DNA of 64,000 nt, taken from positions 2,807,501 to 2,871,500 of the forward strand of contig NZ_CP035490.1 in the NCBI RefSeq assembly GCF_004135205.1, read 5' to 3'. This DNA comes from Hahella sp. KA22. Its GTDB lineage: Bacteria; Pseudomonadota; Gammaproteobacteria; Pseudomonadales; Oleiphilaceae. The notes under the pieces were generated by a model. The model had not been told where the DNA came from, searched no databases, and saw only the letters and a list, made by a program, of their open reading frames with translations. The translations under genes were made by a program, and so were the position numbers. The stretch's first letter is position 1; each line of letters begins with the position of its first letter. This document shows positions 43,483 to 52,470 of this stretch, in pieces.

Positions 43483-44832
43483 ATGCAAGTTTCGCTAGAG
43501 TCGACCTCTTCTATCGAGCGTCGAATGACAATTGGTGTGCCGGCAACTCAAGTTAACTCGGAAGTAGAGAAGCGTTTGCAGAAAACTGCTCGTACTGTCC
43601 GCATGAATGGTTTCCGTCCCGGCAAAGTACCGATGAGCGTAGTCAAAAAGCGCTACGGAGAAGGCGTGCGCCAGGAAGTTATCGGCGAAATGATGCGCGA
43701 CGCTTATGTTGAGGCGCTTCAGAAAGAAGACCTGAACCCCGCCGGCTACCCCAAATTTGAGCCCAAGAAAATCGAAGATGGCGAAGATCTGGAATTTATT
43801 GCTACTTTCGAAATCTATCCTGAAGTGTCCATTGGCGACCTCTCCTCCATTAGCGTTGAAAAAGAAGACTTTGAAATCGTTGATGCTGACGTAGACAGCA
43901 TGATCGAAAAGCTGCGTCAGCAATCTTCTTTATGGAAAGATAGCGAAGACGCGGCAGCTGAAGGCGACCGTCTGACTATCGACTTCAAAGGCATGATTGA
44001 TGGTGAAGCGTTTGAAGGCGGTTCTGCGGAAAATGCACAGATCGTTATCGGCTCCAAGCGCATGATTCCTGGCTTTGAAGACGGTTTGGTAGGTTTAAAG
44101 GCTGGCGATGAAAAAACGCTGGATCTGACTTTTCCTGAAGACTATCACGCTGAAAACCTGAAAGGTAAACCCGCTCAGTTTGAAGTAAAAGTGAGCAAGG
44201 TTGAGCGTTCTGAGCTGCCTGAAATCAATGATGAGTTCTTCGCGCAGTACGGAGTGCAGGAAGGCGGAGAAGAGGCTTTCAAAGTCGAAATTCGCAAGAA
44301 CATGGAGCGCGAAGCGAAATTTGCAATCGCAAATAAAGTGAAGCAACAAGTGGTTGATCAGTTGTTGGGCTTGAGCGAATTCGAAGTACCTTCCGCTTTG
44401 GTTGACTCTGAGGTTAACAGAATGCGTGAAGATGCCGCCCAGCGTTTTGGCGGTGGTCAAATGAAGGCTTCGCAATTGCCTGCGGAACTGTTTAAGGACC
44501 AAGCGGTCAAACGTGTTAAGACCGGCTTGATTTTTGCTCAAGTGGTTAAAGATAACGGCCTTGAGGCGTCTGAAGCGCAGATTGAAGCGAAAATTCGTGA
44601 GCTGGCGTCCAGTTATCAAGAGCCTGAGCAAGTGGTTAGCTGGTATATGAGCAATCCTGAGCAGAAGGCTCAGATGCAGTCCGTAGTTCTGGAAGATGTA
44701 GTGGTGGATTTCGTGGCTGATAAAGCGAAGATTGAGACTAAGTCCGTATCATATGAGGACGCAGTCAAGCCAAGAACTGCTCCAGCTGCGGAAGCTGATC
44801 AAGCGGAAGAAGCTGAGCAAAGCGCGGAATAA
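43483..44832 (+). CDS. tig: Trigger factor
   Basis: The ribosome-bound chaperone meets nascent chains at the exit tunnel. This 449-residue protein has the ribosome-docking signature GFRPGKVP, the FKBP-type PPIase domain (GDRLTIDFKGMIDGEAFEGG) and the C-terminal helical arms, ending in an acidic Ala/Glu-rich tail. Start ATG 43483 after GAGG. The order tig-clpP-clpX-lon is the conserved protein-quality-control cluster. Confidence 0.97.
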   Translation: MQVSLESTSSIERRMTIGVPATQVNSEVEKRLQKTARTVRMNGFRPGKVPMSVVKKRYGEGVRQEVIGEMMRDAYVEALQKEDLNPAGYPKFEPKKIEDGEDLEFIATFEIYPEVSIGDLSSISVEKEDFEIVDADVDSMIEKLRQQSSLWKDSEDAAAEGDRLTIDFKGMIDGEAFEGGSAENAQIVIGSKRMIPGFEDGLVGLKAGDEKTLDLTFPEDYHAENLKGKPAQFEVKVSKVERSELPEINDEFFAQYGVQEGGEEAFKVEIRKNMEREAKFAIANKVKQQVVDQLLGLSEFEVPSALVDSEVNRMREDAAQRFGGGQMKASQLPAELFKDQAVKRVKTGLIFAQVVKDNGLEASEAQIEAKIRELASSYQEPEQVVSWYMSNPEQKAQMQSVVLEDVVVDFVADKAKIETKSVSYEDAVKPRTAPAAEADQAEEAEQSAE

Positions 44833-44877
44833 AAAACGCGGTCTTGCGCTAAAAAAGCCAGCAAATTAAGCTAGAAT

Positions 44878-44913
44878 GACAAACAGCCGGTAACGTCCGG
44901 CTGTTTGTCTTTT
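44878..44913 (+). terminator. Terminator between tig and clpP
   Basis: GACAAACAGCCGG (44878-44890) and CCGGCTGTTTGTC (44897-44909) form a perfect 13-bp stem followed by T4. It lies within an in-frame upstream extension of clpP, which argues for the downstream ATG start of clpP. Confidence 0.9.
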
Positions 44914-44940
44914 ATAGATAGCAATGGAGTTCTGATAAAA

Positions 44941-45582
44941 ATGGCTCGCGACGACAACGCAACGATGATGAATAAATTAGAAATAGCCAATGCTCTGGTG
45001 CCCATGGTGGTTGAGCAAACCGCGCGTGGCGAAAGATCCTACGATATATACTCAAGGCTGTTGAAAGAGCGGATCATTTTTCTGGTCGGCCAGGTTGAAG
45101 ACCATATGGCTAATCTGGTGGTGGCGCAGTTGTTGTTCCTGGAGTCAGAGAACCCGGACAAAGATATTCATCTCTACATCAATTCTCCTGGTGGTTCCGT
45201 GACCGCGGGGCTGTCAATTTACGACACCATGCAATTTATCAAGCCTGACGTTTCTACAATGTGTATCGGGCAGGCGGCTAGTATGGGTGCGTTACTATTA
45301 AGCGGCGGCGCCGCTGGAAAGCGCTACTGTCTGCCGCACTCTCGCGTGATGATTCACCAGCCATTATTGGGCGGTCTGCAGGGGCAGGCTTCTGATATAG
45401 AGATACATGCGAAGGAAATTCTGTTGTTGCGCGAGAAGCTGAACAACATTCTCTCCAAGCACACAGGGCAAGACATTGAGACCATCGCTCGTGACACTGA
45501 CCGCGATAAATTCATGGACGCTGAGATGGCTAAAAATTATGGCTTGATAGACTCTGTGCTTGATAAACGGGTAGTTGGTTAG
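44941..45582 (+). CDS. clpP: ATP-dependent Clp protease proteolytic subunit
   Basis: ClpP is the serine protease ring that works with ClpX. The catalytic Ser is in [11 protein letters not shown] near residue 114, His in [12 protein letters not shown] near 139 and Asp in the DTDRDKFM region. With ATG 44941 the protein has 213 residues and starts [15 protein letters not shown], with the usual processed [23 protein letters not shown] following. The open frame to 44905 runs through a terminator stem and is rejected. A GGAG lies 11 bases upstream. ClpX follows after 77 bases. Confidence 0.97.
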
Positions 45583-45659
45583 CATACTTGGTGTATGGTA
45601 AATACGTAAGACTAACTAAACCCGTCTTGCATATATTGAATTAATTTAGGGGTAGTTTG

Positions 45660-46943
45660 ATGGCTGATGAAAGAAGCGGAAAGGGCGAAGACAGCGGCAA
45701 GTTGCTGTATTGCTCCTTTTGCGGGAAAAGCCAACATGAGGTTCGCAAGCTGATCGCCGGTCCGTCTGTGTTTATTTGCGATGAGTGCGTTGATCTGTGC
45801 AACGACATTATCCGCGAAGAGATTCAGGAAGCGACCACCAGTGACAGCAGCGACAGGTTGCCCACACCTCACGAAATCAAGGAAACGCTGGATGACTATG
45901 TAATCGGTCAGACCCGAGCCAAACTTGCGTTGGCTGTTGCGGTTTACAACCATTACAAGCGCCTACGTTACGAAGACAAAAAAGGTGAAGTCGAGTTAGG
46001 CAAGAGTAATATTTTGCTGATTGGGCCCACCGGTAGCGGTAAGACTTTGTTGGCTGAAACGCTGGCGAGATTGCTGAACGTACCGTTTACCATTGCTGAC
46101 GCCACGACATTGACGGAAGCCGGTTATGTCGGCGAAGACGTTGAGAACATTATTCAGAAACTGTTGCAGAAGTGTGACTATGACGTCGAGAAGGCGCAGA
46201 AGGGTATCGTATACATTGACGAAATCGATAAAATTTCGCGTAAATCCGATAATCCTTCTATAACGCGTGACGTGTCTGGCGAAGGTGTTCAGCAGGCGTT
46301 GTTGAAGCTGATTGAGGGCACTGTCGCCTCCGTGCCGCCTCAGGGTGGCCGTAAGCATCCGCAGCAAGAATTTCTGCAAGTGGATACTTCGAATATTCTG
46401 TTTATATGCGGTGGCGCCTTTGCTGGTCTTGAGAAGATTATTCGAGATCGCGCAGAGAAGGGCAGTATCGGATTTTCGGCCGTAGTGAAGAGTCAGATAA
46501 GCTCTAAATCTGTTGGCGAGACGTTAAAGGACGTAGAGACCGAGGACTTAATCAAATTTGGTTTGATTCCCGAGTTTGTGGGCCGATTGCCTGTCATCGC
46601 TACTTTGGACGAGTTGGATGAGGCGGCGTTGATTCAGATTCTGACTCAGCCGCGTAACGCCTTGACCAAGCAATATTCCAAGCTGTTTGAAATGGAAAGC
46701 GTTGAAGTGGACTTTCGTGAGGACGCGCTGCACTCTATCGCCAAGAAAGCCATGGAGCGCAAAACCGGCGCGAGGGGGCTACGCTCTATACTTGAGCAGG
46801 TTCTCCTGAAGACTATGTATGACATTCCTTCAGAGCAGGATGTTTGCAAAGTCGTCATCGACGAAGGCGTTATCGCCGGCGAGTCCGAGCCAATCAAAAT
46901 CTACAAGAACAGCGAACAGGCCAAATTGGCTGCTGACGAATAG
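45660..46943 (+). CDS. clpX: Clp protease ATP-binding subunit ClpX
   Basis: ClpX unfolds ssrA-tagged and other substrates and feeds them to ClpP. The 427-residue AAA+ protein has the C4 zinc-binding domain ([15 protein letters not shown] ... [13 protein letters not shown]), Walker [13 protein letters not shown] near residue 122, Walker [11 protein letters not shown] and the pore-region [19 protein letters not shown] 45660 ([11 protein letters not shown]) follows GGGG at a good distance; TTG 45657 is also possible. Confidence 0.98.
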   Translation: MADERSGKGEDSGKLLYCSFCGKSQHEVRKLIAGPSVFICDECVDLCNDIIREEIQEATTSDSSDRLPTPHEIKETLDDYVIGQTRAKLALAVAVYNHYKRLRYEDKKGEVELGKSNILLIGPTGSGKTLLAETLARLLNVPFTIADATTLTEAGYVGEDVENIIQKLLQKCDYDVEKAQKGIVYIDEIDKISRKSDNPSITRDVSGEGVQQALLKLIEGTVASVPPQGGRKHPQQEFLQVDTSNILFICGGAFAGLEKIIRDRAEKGSIGFSAVVKSQISSKSVGETLKDVETEDLIKFGLIPEFVGRLPVIATLDELDEAALIQILTQPRNALTKQYSKLFEMESVEVDFREDALHSIAKKAMERKTGARGLRSILEQVLLKTMYDIPSEQDVCKVVIDEGVIAGESEPIKIYKNSEQAKLAADE

Positions 46944-46951
46944 CTTCTATT

Positions 46952-46981
46952 GCGGTAATGGTTAAATTACCGCCTGTTTTT
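46952..46981 (+). terminator. First terminator after clpX
   Basis: GCGGTAAT (46952-46959) and ATTACCGC (46966-46973) flank a six-base loop and are followed by CTG and five T. Confidence 0.85.
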
Positions 46982-46993
46982 GAAGGTTTTTGT

Positions 46994-47021
46994 AAAAAAT
47001 GGGGCGTTCAGCCCCTTTTTT
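46994..47021. terminator. Second terminator between clpX and lon
   Basis: A-run and GGGGC (47001-47005), loop GTTCA, GCCCC (47011-47015) and T-run. The flanking A and T runs make it bidirectional. It forms a tandem pair with the preceding hairpin, isolating lon, which therefore needs its own promoter in 47022-47154. Confidence 0.85.
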
Positions 47022-47154
47022 CTAAAATATTCCTATCTTGTAATCATCCTACATTTGTATTTTGCGGCCATTGTCCCCATCATCTATAGCAAGTGAAAGA
47101 TAGTGACCAGCATACGGCGCGTGTTAGAAGCGCCATCAAGTTCTGAGGTGTTAT

Positions 47155-49587
47155 ATGGTTGAGGGTTCATCACCTATCGTAATCCCTTTACTGCCATTGC
47201 GTGATGTTGTTGTTTTCCCGCACATGGTGATCCCTTTGTTTGTTGGCAGAGCCAAATCTATTAAAGCTCTCGAAGAAGCAACGGAAGGCAATAAGGAAAT
47301 CCTGCTGGTAGCTCAGCGTGACCCTGCTGACGAAGATCCGGGGCAGTCTGAAATATATGGAATCGGCACCGTATCAACTATCCTGCAGATGCTCAAACTG
47401 CCTGACGGTACTGTAAAAGTGCTGGTTGAAGGCAACTATCGCGCCCATATTGATCGCGTAGAAAACGATGACTATCTCAGCGCGAAAGTTAGTGAATTGC
47501 CTGAGCCGATTCTGTCTGAACGTTCCGCCGATGTCCTTACTCGTTCTTTACTTTCTCAGTTCGAACAATACGTGAAGCTGAGTAAGAAAATTCCGAATGA
47601 ACTATCTGACTCATTAAGTAATATTGCTGAGCCCGGACGTTTGGCCGATACCATCGCGGCGCATTTGGAGCTTAAGCTTGAGTCCAAGCAAGAGTTACTT
47701 GAAGTGGTGGATGTTAAGGCGCGAGTTGAAGCGCTGATGCAGCGACTAGAGAATGAGATTGACATTCTGCAAGTGGAGCAGCGTATTCGCGGCCGCGTTA
47801 AGAAGCAGATGGAAAAGAGCCAGCGCGAGTATTACCTCAACGAACAGATGAAAGCCATCCAAAAGGAAATGGGTGATCTGGGTGATGGCGGTAATGAGCT
47901 GGAGCAGCTTGAAAAACGTATTCTATCCGCAGGCATGCCTGAGGAGGCGCGCAAGAAGGCGGAATCTGAGTTAAGCAAGCTCAAAATGATGTCGCCAATG
48001 TCAGCTGAAGCGACCGTTGTGCGTAGCTATATCGATTGGATGGTGAATATTCCATGGAAAAAGCGCAGTCGTGTTAAGCATGACTTAGATGCGGCGCGTA
48101 AGATCCTGAATGAAGACCACTACGGCCTGGAAGAGGTTAAAGAGCGTATTCTTGAGTATTTGGCAGTACAAAGCCGGGTCAAGAAGATGAAGGGGCCTGT
48201 GCTTTGCCTGGTTGGTCCTCCAGGTGTAGGTAAGACTTCGCTGGGGCAGTCGGTTGCAAAAGCTACGAACCGTAAGTATGTTCGTATGGCTCTCGGCGGC
48301 GTACGTGACGAGGCTGAGATTCGCGGTCACCGTCGGACTTATATCGGCTCTTTGCCTGGGAAGCTGTTGCAGAAGCTTGCGAAAGTTAACGTGAAGAATC
48401 CTTTGTTCTTGTTCGATGAGATCGACAAAATGGGCATGGATCATCGCGGTGACCCAGCGTCTGCTTTATTGGAGGTGTTGGACCCGGAACAGAACCACAC
48501 TTTCAACGACCACTATTTGGAAGTGGATTACGATTTGTCTGAGGTTATGTTCGTTTGTACTTCCAATACAATGAATATTCCGCCTGCTTTGCTGGACCGT
48601 ATGGAAATTATTCGAATTCCGGGATATACGGAAGACGAAAAGGTGAATATTGCTCAGAAGTACTTGCTGCCCAAGCAGATGGTGAACAACGGCTTGCAGG
48701 AAGGCGAGATGGAGACGGATGAGCAGGCCATTCGTACAGTCATTCGATACTATACGAAAGAGGCTGGCGTTCGTGGACTTGAGCGCGAGATCGCAAAGAT
48801 TTGCCGCAAAGTGGTAAAAGAGAATGTATTGCTGAAAGGTAAGAAAGGCGAAGCTCGTCGCGTTACTGAAGAGAATCTTGAAGATTATCTGGGAGTGCGC
48901 AAGTTCAACTACGGCAAAGCGTCGTCTCAAGATCGTGTCGGGCAGGTTACTGGTTTGGCCTGGACTCAGGTCGGCGGCGAACTGCTGACAATTGAATGCA
49001 CCTCGGTGCCTGGTAAGGGCAAGGTGGTGAAAACAGGCTCGCTTGGTGATGTCATGCAGGAGTCTATTCAGGCGGCTTTGACGGTGGTGAGAGGGCGTTC
49101 TCACGTGCTGGGCATAGCTCCTGATTTCCACGAGAAGAATGATATTCACGTACACGTTCCCGAAGGCGCGACGCCGAAGGATGGCCCTAGCGCAGGGATT
49201 GGAATGTGCACCGCGTTGGTGTCGAGTTTGACCAACGCGCCGGTTAAGGCTAACGTGGCGATGACGGGAGAGATTACCCTTCGTGGTGAAGTCCTGGCTA
49301 TCGGCGGGCTTAAGGAGAAGTTGTTGGCCGCGCACCGTGGCGGTATTAAAACGGTGGTGATACCACAGGAAAATGTTCGTGACTTAAAGGAGATTCCGGA
49401 TAACATCAAAAATGAATTGGAAATTATTCCAGTTACATGGATAGATGAAGTTTGGAATATTGCACTGGGGGATGACTTTGCAAATAGGTTGTCTAGTGCT
49501 GAAGGGGGCGTATCGGAAAAAGATAAAAGCTCCATAAATAAAGGTGATGAAACTTCTGATGGGGCGGACCGTATAAATACGCACTAG
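47155..49587 (+). CDS. lon: ATP-dependent protease Lon
   Basis: Lon degrades misfolded proteins and unstable regulators. The 810-residue bacterial Lon shows the N-terminal substrate-binding domain (VIPLLPLRDVVVFPHMVIPL), Walker A GPPGVGKTSLGQ near residue 354, and the Ser-Lys dyad: Ser in KDGPSAGIGM near 679 and Lys after GLKEKLLAAHRGG. The C-terminus has about 25 acidic/Ser-rich extra residues beyond the fold. I see no convincing sigma-32 promoter. Confidence 0.98.
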   Translation: MVEGSSPIVIPLLPLRDVVVFPHMVIPLFVGRAKSIKALEEATEGNKEILLVAQRDPADEDPGQSEIYGIGTVSTILQMLKLPDGTVKVLVEGNYRAHIDRVENDDYLSAKVSELPEPILSERSADVLTRSLLSQFEQYVKLSKKIPNELSDSLSNIAEPGRLADTIAAHLELKLESKQELLEVVDVKARVEALMQRLENEIDILQVEQRIRGRVKKQMEKSQREYYLNEQMKAIQKEMGDLGDGGNELEQLEKRILSAGMPEEARKKAESELSKLKMMSPMSAEATVVRSYIDWMVNIPWKKRSRVKHDLDAARKILNEDHYGLEEVKERILEYLAVQSRVKKMKGPVLCLVGPPGVGKTSLGQSVAKATNRKYVRMALGGVRDEAEIRGHRRTYIGSLPGKLLQKLAKVNVKNPLFLFDEIDKMGMDHRGDPASALLEVLDPEQNHTFNDHYLEVDYDLSEVMFVCTSNTMNIPPALLDRMEIIRIPGYTEDEKVNIAQKYLLPKQMVNNGLQEGEMETDEQAIRTVIRYYTKEAGVRGLEREIAKICRKVVKENVLLKGKKGEARRVTEENLEDYLGVRKFNYGKASSQDRVGQVTGLAWTQVGGELLTIECTSVPGKGKVVKTGSLGDVMQESIQAALTVVRGRSHVLGIAPDFHEKNDIHVHVPEGATPKDGPSAGIGMCTALVSSLTNAPVKANVAMTGEITLRGEVLAIGGLKEKLLAAHRGGIKTVVIPQENVRDLKEIPDNIKNELEIIPVTWIDEVWNIALGDDFANRLSSAEGGVSEKDKSSINKGDETSDGADRINTH

Positions 49588-49600
49588 TGGAAGAAGCTGC

Positions 49601-49630
49601 TTGACACGCTTTTATCCGTGTTGGTATAAA
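49601..49630 (+). promoter_or_regulatory. Strong sigma-70 promoter of hupB
   Basis: TTGACA (49601-49606), 18-base spacer, TATAAA (49625-49630), beginning 13 bases after the lon stop. The 155-base leader to the hupB GTG start contains no obvious hairpin. Confidence 0.85.
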
Positions 49631-49785
49631 TGATCGCGTTGTCAGGCAGCGTCCCACAAGGGCTGCCGGCCAATTAAAAGAAGAAAAAGGATGTACTCAC
49701 GCTCTAAAGTTTTAAGTGTGATGTATACCTGAATTCCTTCATCACCAGTCAATTAATCAATTCAAAAAGATCTAAGGGGTTTAGT

Positions 49786-50058
49786 GTGAATAAGTCAGAA
49801 TTGATTGATGCTGTTGCTGCATCTGCAGACATCTCAAAAGCGGCTGCTGGTCGTGCTCTTGATGCTGTCGTTGAGTCAGTTACTGAAGCATTAAAAAAGG
49901 GTGAGCAGGTTACTTTGATCGGTTTTGGTACGTTCTCTGTTAAAGAGCGCGCTGCACGCACTGGTCGCAACCCGCAAACTGGCGCTACGATTAAAATCGA
50001 CGCAGCCAAAGTTCCCAGCTTTAAAGCCGGTAAAGCTCTGAAAGACGCAGTCAACTAG
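49786..50058 (+). CDS. hupB: DNA-binding protein HU-beta
   Basis: HU is a small basic nucleoid protein that bends DNA. The 90-residue chain has the typical [24 protein letters not shown] start, [21 protein letters not shown] arm and [11 protein letters not shown] end. Start codon GTG after AAGGGG. The order lon-hupB-ppiD is conserved in gammaproteobacteria, here with a tRNA-Asp between hupB and ppiD. Confidence 0.98.
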   Translation: MNKSELIDAVAASADISKAAAGRALDAVVESVTEALKKGEQVTLIGFGTFSVKERAARTGRNPQTGATIKIDAAKVPSFKAGKALKDAVN

Positions 50059-50062
50059 CATC

Positions 50063-50090
50063 TTGTGTCCCTAGTAAAATAGGGACGCAA
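50063..50090 (+). other. Hairpin between hupB and tRNA-Asp
   Basis: TTGTGTCCCTA (50063-50073) and TAGGGACGCAA (50080-50090) form an 11-bp stem with one G-T pair and no T-tract. It probably stabilises the hupB mRNA end or sets the tRNA processing boundary, since no promoter is evident for the tRNA. Confidence 0.6.
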
Positions 50091-50100
50091 TGCAATCGAA

Positions 50101-50177
50101 GGAGCGGTAGTTCAGTCGGTTAGAATACCGGCCTGTCACGCCGGGGGTCGCGGGTTCGAGTCCCGTCCGCTCCGCCA
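50101..50177 (+). tRNA. tRNA-Asp (GUC)
   Basis: 77 bases with encoded CCA. Acceptor GGAGCGG pairs with CCGCTCC, anticodon loop CTGTCAC, and the T arm CGGG-TTCGAGT-CCCG is intact. Probably co-transcribed with hupB. Confidence 0.97.
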
Positions 50178-50183
50178 AGATCC

Positions 50184-50207
50184 AAGGCGCCTAAGAGCGC
50201 CTTTTTT
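50184..50207 (+). terminator. Terminator after tRNA-Asp
   Basis: AAGGCGC (50184-50190), loop CTAAGA, GCGCCTT (50197-50203) and T-run. It lies seven bases after the CCA end. Confidence 0.9.
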
Positions 50208-50257
50208 CATTAGAACAGTACAACCAGATTTGGAAGTTAGAATTCTAAGAGGGGCGC

Positions 50258-52144
50258 ATGCTTCAAAATATTCGGGATAACGCCCAGGGCGTGATCGCCA
50301 AGGTAATTGTCGGCCTAATCGTCATGACGTTTGCCTTCTTCGGCATTGAGTCTATCGTTGGAGGGCTCAGCGGCGAGCCCGAAGTTGCGTCAGTTAATGG
50401 CGAACCTATCACTAAGTCTCAGTTCGAACGCAAGTTCGAGCGAAACCGCCTTCAGGCTATCGCCAGCATGGGAGAGAATTACGATCCCAGCAAAATCGAT
50501 GAAAACAAACTGCGTAAAACCACCCTTGACGAATTTATTACTCGCGAAGTTCAGCTACAGGCTGCGCGGGAGGCTGGTTTCACTGTTTCTGATGCAACCA
50601 TCAACAACTTTATCACTCAGTGGCCAATGGCCCAGAAAGACGGTAAATACGACAACAACCAGTTTATGGAAGCACTGCGCAGAATTGGCATGCGTCCTAT
50701 GGAGTTCCGTAAAGAGTTATCTGATGAGTTGCTGGTAGGACAATTGCAGTCCGGGATTGCTCAAACTTCTTTTGTTATTGGGGAAGAGCTGAATGAACTG
50801 CTGAGAATGGAACGTCAGACTCGCAGTTTTAGCTACTATCGTCTTAACGCTGAAGACGTTGCGAAAGATATTGAAATTAGCGACGCAGAGGCCGAGGAAT
50901 ACTACAACTCTAATAAAGACGAATTTACTTTGCCTGAGCGTATCATCGTCAACTACATTGAGCTGACGCGAGATGTATTGGCGGATCGTGCAGAAGTTAG
51001 CGATGACGAAATCAGCAAGCGTTATGAGGAAGAAAAGAAAGAGTTTCATCCATCTGAACAACGCCGTGCTTCCCATATCCTGATTGAAACCTCTGATGAC
51101 GTCTCTGAAGAGCAGGCGTTGGCTAAAGCTCAAGAAGTTGAGCAGAAGCTGAAAGATGGTGGCGACTTCGCTGCGCTGGCGAAAGAGTTTTCAAGCGATC
51201 TAGGCTCAGCGAACGACGGCGGCGACCTGGGTTACGCTCAGAAAGGCGCTTTTGTTAAGCCTTTCGAAGAAAAACTGTTTTCTATGAATGTGGGCGATAT
51301 TTCCGAACCGGTTAAGACTGAATACGGTTACCACATCATCAAATTAAATGACGTTAAAGCGGTTGAAATGCCAAGCCTGGAAGAGTCCAAAGACCGCATA
51401 GTCAAAGAGTTGCAGGAGCAGAAAGCGGATAGTCTGTTCGTTGAAATCAACGCTAAGCTGAAAGACATCACTTATACCGCGGATGATTTGGCGGGACCGG
51501 CCGAGGAGCTTGGCCTGACAGTACAGACTTCCGAGCCTTTTTCCAGAGAAGGCGGGCAAGGCATTTTCAGTGGTCCTCAGGTTATTCAAGAAGCCTTCTC
51601 TGCGGACGTAATTGAAGACGGCCATAACAGTCAGGTTATCGATTTGGGCAAGGAAGGCAGCCTGGTGTTGAGAAAGAAAGAACTGTTGCCTAGCGTGCCG
51701 CAACAATTTGCTGAGGTGAAAGAGGCGATTAAGCAGAAGCTGGCCGTTCAAAAAGCGAAAGACTCTCTGGCTGCGAAGTCAGATGAGATGGTCGCTCAGC
51801 TGAAGAGCGGTGATTTGGCTCCAGTTTCTAAAGGCGCTGATGGCGAGCAGACTGGATGGGTGGAGCTGAATGACGCTCGCCGTTCTCAGGCTGGCGCAGC
51901 GGATATTTCCCGCTTGGCCTTTAAGTTGCCAAAGCCGGCGGAAGGTAAGCCCGTAATAGAGAAGTTTGAGACAAACTTTGGTTATGCTGTCATCGTTCTG
52001 AATGAGGTGAAGGATAATACCGAAGACCTGAGCGAAGCGGAGCAAAAGACCTATAGAACCTTTATGGCGAGCCGCAACGGTCAGCGTGAATACAACGATT
52101 ACAATGAGAAAGTTCAGGACGCGGCGGAAATTGAGCGTCTGTAA
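50258..52144 (+). CDS. ppiD: Periplasmic chaperone PpiD (membrane-anchored PPIase)
   Basis: PpiD is a periplasmic folding factor at the Sec translocon exit. The 628-residue protein has a short cytoplasmic start, one transmembrane helix (VIAKVIVGLIVMTFAFFG), a SurA-N-like domain, one parvulin domain (RRASHILIETSDDVSEE ... SEPVKTEYGYHIIKL) and a second, degenerate parvulin-like region. Start ATG 50258 after AGAGGGG. A terminator follows at 52165. Confidence 0.95.
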   Translation: MLQNIRDNAQGVIAKVIVGLIVMTFAFFGIESIVGGLSGEPEVASVNGEPITKSQFERKFERNRLQAIASMGENYDPSKIDENKLRKTTLDEFITREVQLQAAREAGFTVSDATINNFITQWPMAQKDGKYDNNQFMEALRRIGMRPMEFRKELSDELLVGQLQSGIAQTSFVIGEELNELLRMERQTRSFSYYRLNAEDVAKDIEISDAEAEEYYNSNKDEFTLPERIIVNYIELTRDVLADRAEVSDDEISKRYEEEKKEFHPSEQRRASHILIETSDDVSEEQALAKAQEVEQKLKDGGDFAALAKEFSSDLGSANDGGDLGYAQKGAFVKPFEEKLFSMNVGDISEPVKTEYGYHIIKLNDVKAVEMPSLEESKDRIVKELQEQKADSLFVEINAKLKDITYTADDLAGPAEELGLTVQTSEPFSREGGQGIFSGPQVIQEAFSADVIEDGHNSQVIDLGKEGSLVLRKKELLPSVPQQFAEVKEAIKQKLAVQKAKDSLAAKSDEMVAQLKSGDLAPVSKGADGEQTGWVELNDARRSQAGAADISRLAFKLPKPAEGKPVIEKFETNFGYAVIVLNEVKDNTEDLSEAEQKTYRTFMASRNGQREYNDYNEKVQDAAEIERL

Positions 52145-52164
52145 GCTTTCGATTTCAAGCTAAT

Positions 52165-52193
52165 AAAAAAGACGGCCGTGAGCCGTCTTTTTT
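52165..52193. terminator. ppiD terminator
   Basis: AAAAAAGACGGC (52165-52176), loop CGTGA, GCCGTCTTTTTT (52182-52193). Flanking A and T runs could make it work in both directions. Confidence 0.95.
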
Positions 52194-52470
52194 ATTGTCC
52201 TTAAAAAGCGTCCACCCTAAACATAGAGAGCTTGTAAGAGGCTTTGTTTTTGGGGTGACGGCAAGTGGGGTCGTGTCGCAATTGGCCCTCTGCTAAATCT
52301 TGCTCCCCCTAGTGCTTGCCGCATAAGGGATTTTACCGATCTTGCGCTCCCGTCTAACTGAGAATTGTGTACTGGTTATCTTTACCAGAAAAGCAATTGC
52401 GGTATCTTTACTTTACAAACAGTTACGTTGTAAACCCGTAATTTCGCAGAATAAAAACGAGTGGAAATGA
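52194..52470. other. Gene-free region upstream of the C39 peptidase operon
   Basis: 277 bases without a supported gene, although a small secreted substrate would be expected next to a C39 peptidase. Two inverted repeats are present: CTGGT (52372-52376) with ACCAG (52384-52388), and the longer TTTACAA/TTGTAAA pair listed separately. Confidence 0.6.
52412..52434. promoter_or_regulatory. Operator-like palindrome upstream of the C39 operon
   Basis: TTTACAA (52412-52418), nine bases, TTGTAAA (52428-52434): perfect 7-bp arms 37 bases before the ATG of the C39 peptidase gene. The 23-bp symmetric layout is typical of a dimeric helix-turn-helix regulator. No regulator gene is adjacent. Confidence 0.5.

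Noticed and set aside
44905..44940. Upstream extension of clpP
   Set aside because: Its first bases lie within the tig-clpP terminator stem and it starts with TTG without a ribosome-binding site.
47022..47154. Sigma-32 heat-shock promoter for lon
   Set aside because: CTTGTAA (47037-47043) and CCCCAT (47095-47100) resemble the boxes but are more than 50 bases apart, so they cannot form one promoter.
48466..49335. 289-codon antisense ORF inside lon
   Set aside because: It is a shadow of the conserved lon frame, with no start context or known motif.
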